Origin: Streptomyces sp. 11x1 | GTDB taxonomy: Bacteria > Actinomycetota > Actinomycetes > Streptomycetales > Streptomycetaceae | DNA length: 64,000 bases | Assembly (NCBI RefSeq): GCF_032598905.1 | Contig: NZ_CP122458.1 | Location: 3,906,001 to 3,970,000, forward strand | Reading direction: 5' to 3' | Shown here: piece after piece, positions 59,435 through 64,000 of the stretch | Layout: each line of letters begins with the position of its first letter | How positions within the stretch are numbered: position 1 is the first letter of the stretch | Made by a program: the position numbers and the translations under genes | Notes under the pieces: model-generated | Seen by the model: the letters and a program-made list of their open reading frames with translations, nothing else | Databases searched by the model: none | What the model was told of the DNA's origin: nothing

Positions 59435-61924
59435 TCATCCCGCCACCCCCACAAGGCCGTTGTCGCCGGCCTTCTCGTCCTCCGTCTTCTCCTGCTCGGT
59501 CTGCTCCTGCTCGGCCCTCTCCCGGTCTCCGCGATCGCCCTGAGCGCCCTGAGCGCCCTCGTGGGCGTCGTCCAGGCCCAGCAGCAGCCGCACCACCGGC
59601 AGCACCGCGTCCGCGCGGTCACCGTCGAGTTCGTCGGCGAAACCCGGTATGCCGCCCCCGACGGCCGCCGCGCTCGTCGGCCGGCCCGGCCCTCGGCGGA
59701 CCAGCTCGCCGAGGGTGCGGCGCACCCCCGGCTCGTACGCCGAGAACGTCCGGCGCAGCAACGGCAGTACGTCCGTGAACGCGTCCCCCGGAACTCCGGT
59801 GAGCCAGGCGTCCACCAGGCCCAGAAGCCGTTCGTCGTGGACCAGCAGCATCCCGCCGCCGGAGCCTCCGCCGACGAAGCCCTCGATCCAGGCCGCCGCG
59901 TCGGCCGGTGGCGTGCCCGGCGAGAGCACGAGCCCCATGAGCCGGGCGGCATCGTCCTGCGCCAACTCCCCGTCGTCCAGCAGGAGTCGTACGGCGCGCC
60001 CCCGTATGACGCCGGGCACCGTGTCCCGCCCCGCGAGGACGTGGAGCACCGAGTGCCAGCGGGACCGCAGGCCGCAGGCCCCTTGCGCCCGCTTCCCCCG
60101 CACGGCGTCGCCCAGCAGCCCCACCGCCCCGTGCACGGCGTCGACATGGCGGCGCATCTCCTGGGCCGCCTCCGTGTCGAGCGCGGCGCACGCGGGCGGC
60201 AGTCCGACGAAGACGCGCTCCGCGAGGCCCGCGGCGACCTCGGCCAGGGCCCGGGTGTCGGTGGCGCGGACGTCGCCGTAGCGCAGGGTGCGCACGAGGG
60301 CCGGGAGCGCCTGGGCGAGGTGGGCGACGTCGGCGTCGAGGGCCGCGCGGTCGGCGAGGACACGCATCACCACGGGCAGGGCGTCCGGGAGTTCGGCGAG
60401 GAGGCAGTGCTCGGCGAGGCCGGTGATGTCGGCGAGGGAGCCGGCCGTGACGGCGTCCGCCTCGGCCTTGGCGGTCGTCGCCGCGAGCACGGTGGTCCCC
60501 CAGACCCCGGCCTCGGCCACGCGTACGGACAGCTCGGGCTCCCAGCGCAGCCGCCAGGTCTCCCGGAAGGTGCCCGTGCTGCCGCGTGAGGTGGTCGGTT
60601 CGCCCCAGGCGACGCCGAGCAGCCGTAGTCGGTGCAGCAGCCGGCTGCGCTCCGCGTCGTTCTCCTTCCGCAGGTCGAGCTCCAACTCCCGCTCCAGGGC
60701 CTCCGGCTTGAGCCGCAGCCGCCGCTGGAGCCGGGTGAGGTCCCGCTGCAACGGCACCGCCGGCGCGGACTCCGGCACCTCCCCCAGGGCGTCCCCGACC
60801 ACCAGCCGGTCCCGCACCAGCGACAGCGGTACCTCCGAGCCGTCGCACATCACCGCCCGTACGGCGTCGGTGGTCTCGGTGAGGCCGGGCAGCGGGCGGC
60901 CGCGCATCGCGGCGAGCGTCTCGGCGAGCCGTACCGCCTCGATGACGTGCGCGGAGGAGACGATCCGGTCCTCCGCGCGCAGCAGCCCGGCCACCTTGGT
61001 GAGCCAGCGCTCCACGGGACGATCGGGCGCACCGAACAGGTGCCCGTACCAGCCCGGCGAGTCGACGCCCGCGCCGTAACCGCCGGCGCGGGCCAGCCGC
61101 CGGTTCGTCCACGGCACCCAGGTCATGTCGGCCTTGACCTTGGGCAGCCCCTTCAGCAACGCCCGGTCGGCGGCCACGGTCCGCTTCTGCCGCAGCGCGG
61201 GCACGTGCCAGGCCCCGCACACGACGGCCACACCGGCGTCCCCGAACTCCTTCTGCGCGGCCCGGATCCGCAACCGCATGTGCGCCTCGCGCACCAGGTC
61301 CCGGTCTCGGCCCCCGGTGCCGTACGTCTCCCGGAGCGCCCCCATGGCCTCCTCCAGCACGGTGAACGGCGCGAAGGCGTCCCCGCCCGTCCCCCGGTGC
61401 TCGACCACGTCCTCCCACCACCGCTCGGCGTCGTCGTACCCGGCGGCTTCGGCGAGCGCGGCGAGCGGGTCGCCCCGCAGCGGCTCCTCCTCCGGCGACG
61501 GGGCCGCCCCCTCCGGCTCGGCGTCGGCGTCCTCCTCGTGCCCCCGGGCCAGGGAGTGCGCGGCCGGCAGGTCGATGAAGCGGGCGGGGACACCGCGGGC
61601 GAGGGCCCAGCGGATGGCCACCCACTCCGGGGAGAACTCGGCGAAGGGCCAGAAGGAGGACCGGCCGGGCTCGTCGACCGCGTGGGCGAGGAGGGCGACC
61701 GGGGGCCGCATGTCCTCGTCGGCCGCCAGCGGAATCAGCTCGTCCGCCTCCGGTGGCCCCTCGACGAGCACCACCCGGGGCCGGGCCGCGTCCAGAGCGG
61801 CCCGCACCGCCCGGGCCGACCCCGGCCCGTGATGCCGCACCCCCAGCAACAAGGGCCCGTCGCCCGCCCCGTCGGCCCGGACGGCGCCGCCGCCCGGCGG
61901 CGCTCCCTCCACCAGCTCGCTCAC
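59435..61924 (-). CDS. DUF5682 family protein
   Basis: 829 residues from GTG 61924, overlapping the AAA ATPase gene by 4 bp (GTGA). The N-terminal about 280 residues carry GVRHHGPGSARAVRAALDAA, VVLVEGPPEADELI and VVCGAWHVPAL. The spacing of His/Glu-containing motifs is like the TraB/Tiki/EreA superfamily of putative metallohydrolases (an inference). The long remainder is helical and ends with an acidic EQEQTEQEKTEDE tail. DUF5682 is typically found between a MoxR-type ATPase and a VWA gene, as here. Cytoplasmic; substrate unknown. Confidence 0.87.
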   Translation of the reverse strand: MSELVEGAPPGGGAVRADGAGDGPLLLGVRHHGPGSARAVRAALDAARPRVVLVEGPPEADELIPLAADEDMRPPVALLAHAVDEPGRSSFWPFAEFSPEWVAIRWALARGVPARFIDLPAAHSLARGHEEDADAEPEGAAPSPEEEPLRGDPLAALAEAAGYDDAERWWEDVVEHRGTGGDAFAPFTVLEEAMGALRETYGTGGRDRDLVREAHMRLRIRAAQKEFGDAGVAVVCGAWHVPALRQKRTVAADRALLKGLPKVKADMTWVPWTNRRLARAGGYGAGVDSPGWYGHLFGAPDRPVERWLTKVAGLLRAEDRIVSSAHVIEAVRLAETLAAMRGRPLPGLTETTDAVRAVMCDGSEVPLSLVRDRLVVGDALGEVPESAPAVPLQRDLTRLQRRLRLKPEALERELELDLRKENDAERSRLLHRLRLLGVAWGEPTTSRGSTGTFRETWRLRWEPELSVRVAEAGVWGTTVLAATTAKAEADAVTAGSLADITGLAEHCLLAELPDALPVVMRVLADRAALDADVAHLAQALPALVRTLRYGDVRATDTRALAEVAAGLAERVFVGLPPACAALDTEAAQEMRRHVDAVHGAVGLLGDAVRGKRAQGACGLRSRWHSVLHVLAGRDTVPGVIRGRAVRLLLDDGELAQDDAARLMGLVLSPGTPPADAAAWIEGFVGGGSGGGMLLVHDERLLGLVDAWLTGVPGDAFTDVLPLLRRTFSAYEPGVRRTLGELVRRGPGRPTSAAAVGGGIPGFADELDGDRADAVLPVVRLLLGLDDAHEGAQGAQGDRGDRERAEQEQTEQEKTEDEKAGDNGLVGVAG

Positions 61925-63087
61925 ACGCTCACCTCCCGGCAGGCGCGGTAGAAGTCGGTCCAGCCGTCGCGTTCGCGGACGACGGCCTCCAGGTACTCCT
62001 GCCAGACGACACGGTCCGCGGCGGGGTCGCGGACGACGGCGCCGAGGATGCCTGCGGCGACGTCGGAGGGGCGCAGGACGCCGTCGCCGAAGTGCGCGGC
62101 GAGGGCTAGCCCGTTGGTGACGACGGAGATCGCCTCGGCGGTGGACAGCGTGCCGCTGGGCGACTTCAGCTTCGTCCGGCCGTCGGTGGTGACGCCGTCG
62201 CGCAGCTCCCGGAAGACCGTGACGACTCGGCGGATCTCGTCGACGCCGTCGGGCACGGCCGGCAGGTCGAGGGACCGGCCGATCTGGTCGACACGGCGCG
62301 AGACGATGTCGACCTCGGCGTCGGCGCTCTCCGGCAGCGGCAGCACCACGGTGTTGAACCGGCGGCGCAGGGCGCTCGACAGGTCGTTGACGCCCCGGTC
62401 GCGGTCGTTGGCCGTGGCGATGAGGTTGAAGCCGCGGACGGCCTGCACCTCCTGCCCCAACTCCGGTATCGGCAGCGTCTTCTCGGACAGGACGGTGATC
62501 AGTGTGTCCTGGACGTCGGCCGGGATCCGGGTCAGCTCCTCGACGCGTGCCGTCATGCCCTCCGCCATGGCCCGCATGACGGGGCTGGGCACGAGCGCGT
62601 CGCGGCTCGGCCCGTGGGCGAGCAGTTGCGCGTAGTTCCAGCCGTACCGGATCGCCTCCTCCGGGGTGCCCGCCGTGCCCTGCACGAGCAGCGTGGAGTC
62701 GCCGCTGACGGCCGCCGCCAGGTGTTCGGACACCCAGGTCTTGGCGGTGCCGGGCACGCCCAGCAGGAGCAGCGCTCGGTCGGTGGCGAGCGTGGTGACG
62801 GCCACCTCGACGATGCGGCGCGGTCCGACGTACTTCGGTGTGACGACCGTGCCGTCCGGCAGTGTCCCGCCGAGCAGATAGGTGGCGACCGCCCACGGCG
62901 AGAGCTTCCATCGGGCCGGCCGGGGCCGGTCGTCCTGGGCGGCCAGCGCGGCGAGTTCATCGGCGAAGGCGTGCTCGGCGTGCGCCCGCAGCACCTCGCC
63001 GTCCGGACGGGCGCCCGGGTGTGTGTTCGCGGGCGCGGACTGGTTGCGGCTCGGGTCGACAGTGGTCGTTCCAGCAGACGCAGGCAT
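61921..63087 (-). CDS. MoxR-type AAA+ ATPase
   Basis: 388 residues from ATG 63087 with GGAGGGGG upstream. About 90 variable residues precede the AAA+ domain: Walker A LGVPGTAKTWVSEHLAAAVS (GxxxxGKT replaced by GVPGTAKT), sensor 1 FNLIATANDRDRGVNDL and the arginine-finger region SALRRRFNTVVLPLP. It is the first gene of the operon ATPase-DUF5682-VWA and is probably a chaperone-like motor for the VWA protein. Divergent from the SWIM gene, with an inverted repeat between them. Confidence 0.92.
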   Translation of the reverse strand: MPASAGTTTVDPSRNQSAPANTHPGARPDGEVLRAHAEHAFADELAALAAQDDRPRPARWKLSPWAVATYLLGGTLPDGTVVTPKYVGPRRIVEVAVTTLATDRALLLLGVPGTAKTWVSEHLAAAVSGDSTLLVQGTAGTPEEAIRYGWNYAQLLAHGPSRDALVPSPVMRAMAEGMTARVEELTRIPADVQDTLITVLSEKTLPIPELGQEVQAVRGFNLIATANDRDRGVNDLSSALRRRFNTVVLPLPESADAEVDIVSRRVDQIGRSLDLPAVPDGVDEIRRVVTVFRELRDGVTTDGRTKLKSPSGTLSTAEAISVVTNGLALAAHFGDGVLRPSDVAAGILGAVVRDPAADRVVWQEYLEAVVRERDGWTDFYRACREVSV

Positions 63088-63143
63088 GGCTGAGTCCCCC
63101 TCCAGCTCGGCCGGTTCGGATCTGCTGACCACACTGCACCACG

Positions 63144-63201
63144 CCACTGACAATCCAGTCTGACCTGGGGAAATTGGATCGCGCAAGCCAATTGTCAGTG
63201 G
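63144..63201. promoter_or_regulatory. Nested inverted repeats in the divergent ATPase/SWIM promoter
   Basis: CCACTGACAAT (63144-63154) and its exact complement ATTGTCAGTGG (63191-63201) are 36 bp apart, enclosing a second pair AATTGG/CCAATT (63172-63177, 63188-63193). The sites flank both promoters symmetrically, as expected for a dimeric regulator that controls both operons together. Confidence 0.68.
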
Positions 63202-63220
63202 TGGGATCTACCTTCAGAAC

Positions 63221-64000
63221 ATGACTCAGCAGGGGGTGCGCTGGACGGCTGAGCAGGTGCTGGCATTGGCACCTGACGCAGCGTCGCGCAAAGCCGGAAG
63301 CAAACTCGCCGTGGCCGGACCTTGGTCGTCGGCGGGTACTTCGGACGAGGGGACGGTGTGGGGACTATGCAAAGGCAGTGGCAGCAAGCCGTATCAAACA
63401 GTGATCGACGTCGCGGACTCCACCGGGCCCGCCTACAAGTGCAGTTGTCCGAGCAGGAAGTTCCCGTGCAAGCATGCGCTGGGGCTGCTCCTGCTCTGGG
63501 CGGGCGACGACACCGCGGTGCCTCCTGGGCAGGCACCGGACTGGGCGCAGCAGTGGCTTGCCGGCCGCCGCACGCGCGCAGCGGAGAGGACGACGAGGAC
63601 GGACGCGGCATCTGGGGCCACGTCCGCTGACCCCGAGGCGGCGCGTCGCCGGGCCGAGCGACGCGCCGACCGGATCACCGCGGGCGCGGCGGAGCTCGAA
63701 CAGCGCCTGACCGACCTGTTCCGCGGCGGCCTGGCCGCCGCGGAACAGGCGGGGTACGCGCTCTGGGAGGAGACGGCGGCCCGCATGGTCGACGCCCAGG
63801 CACCCGGACTGGCCTCCCGGGTGCGGGAGTTGGGCGCAATGCCGGGCTCGGGGCCGGGCTGGCCCGTCCGCCTCCTGGAGGAGTGCGCCCTCCTCCATCT
63901 GCTGGACCAGGGCTGGCTGCGCCGCGACCACCTCCCGGAGGGACTCGCGGCCACGGTCCGCTCGCGGATCGGCCTGTCCGGCTCCCCGGACGGCCCACCG
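63221..64000 (+). CDS. SWIM zinc finger family protein, N-terminal part, runs off the window
   Basis: Open from ATG 63221 to the right edge without a stop, 260 codons visible. Residues about 70-90 contain CSCPSRKFPCKHALGLLLLW, a SWIM zinc finger (CxCx(n)CxH) that binds DNA or protein. A helical region follows, rich in Arg and Glu (RRRAERRADRITAGAAELEQ), then another conserved helical domain (FRGGLAAAEQAGYALWEETA, RMVDAQAPGLASRVRELG) typical of the bacterial SWIM proteins encoded next to MoxR/DUF5682/VWA genes. No ribosome site is evident. Confidence 0.87.
   Translation, partial: MTQQGVRWTAEQVLALAPDAASRKAGSKLAVAGPWSSAGTSDEGTVWGLCKGSGSKPYQTVIDVADSTGPAYKCSCPSRKFPCKHALGLLLLWAGDDTAVPPGQAPDWAQQWLAGRRTRAAERTTRTDAASGATSADPEAARRRAERRADRITAGAAELEQRLTDLFRGGLAAAEQAGYALWEETAARMVDAQAPGLASRVRELGAMPGSGPGWPVRLLEECALLHLLDQGWLRRDHLPEGLAATVRSRIGLSGSPDGPP

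Overview
The window is high-GC actinobacterial DNA that looks like the core region of a Streptomyces chromosome. The signs are strong third-position G/C bias, frequent GTG starts, 1-11 bp stop/start overlaps, a WhiJ-type XRE/DUF397 cluster, an SCO4848-family gene, and an order of housekeeping genes (trpS, glyA, mdh, folD, purHN, sucCD) that, from memory, matches the SCO48xx region of S. coelicolor. No tRNA, rRNA or CRISPR array was seen.

Region 1 (1-8.7 kb) is the accessory, decayed part. It holds a three-part regulatory cluster (partial anti-sigma-like ATPase, XRE/DUF5753 regulator, DUF397 protein), an orphan colicin-type immunity candidate, scars of two insertion sequences (IS110-like and IS5-like), a small unknown gene placed like an immunity gene, and an Rhs polymorphic toxin with a pretoxin Hint domain. 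The Rhs gene has lost its 5' end and is frameshifted just before its toxin tip. It lies head to head with an equally 5'-truncated, frameshifted FG-GAP/VCBS gene.

Region 2 (8.8-23 kb) carries a VOC protein; a membrane protein/DCC oxidoreductase/TetR operon with twin operators around its promoter; a Uma2 protein; an MMPL transporter divergent from an OmpR/HK pair; an RsbW-like ATPase; an orphan solute-binding protein; a metallophosphoesterase with its SCO4848-family partner; a D-Ala-D-Ala carboxypeptidase; and a YihY protein.

Region 3 (23-27.2 kb) is a compact set resembling the mycobacterial decaprenyl-phosphoryl-arabinose pathway: UbiA-type phosphoribosyltransferase, PAP2 phosphatase, DprE1-like oxidase and DprE2-like reductase.

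Region 4 (27.2-39.4 kb) has a 2'-5' RNA ligase family protein, trpS, an ECF sigma factor with a putative membrane partner and a secreted target sharing the same promoter sequence, glyA behind a ZTP riboswitch, a YgiC/YgiB-like pair, a WYL regulator divergent from an epoxide hydrolase, and mdh.

Region 5 (39.4-56.1 kb) has two membrane-anchored XRE regulators around a secreted peptidoglycan-binding-like protein, folD-DUF3017, purN-purH, membrane proteins including a DUF6350 member, a sigma-factor-like protein with a C-terminal membrane anchor, and sucCD.

Region 6 (56.7-64 kb) has a secreted repeat protein and a MoxR ATPase/DUF5682/VWA operon divergent from a SWIM zinc-finger gene that runs off the window. 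The divergent promoter carries an 11-bp inverted repeat. This ATPase-VWA-SWIM module, the DprE-like set and the sigma/promoter pair are the systems most worth following up.
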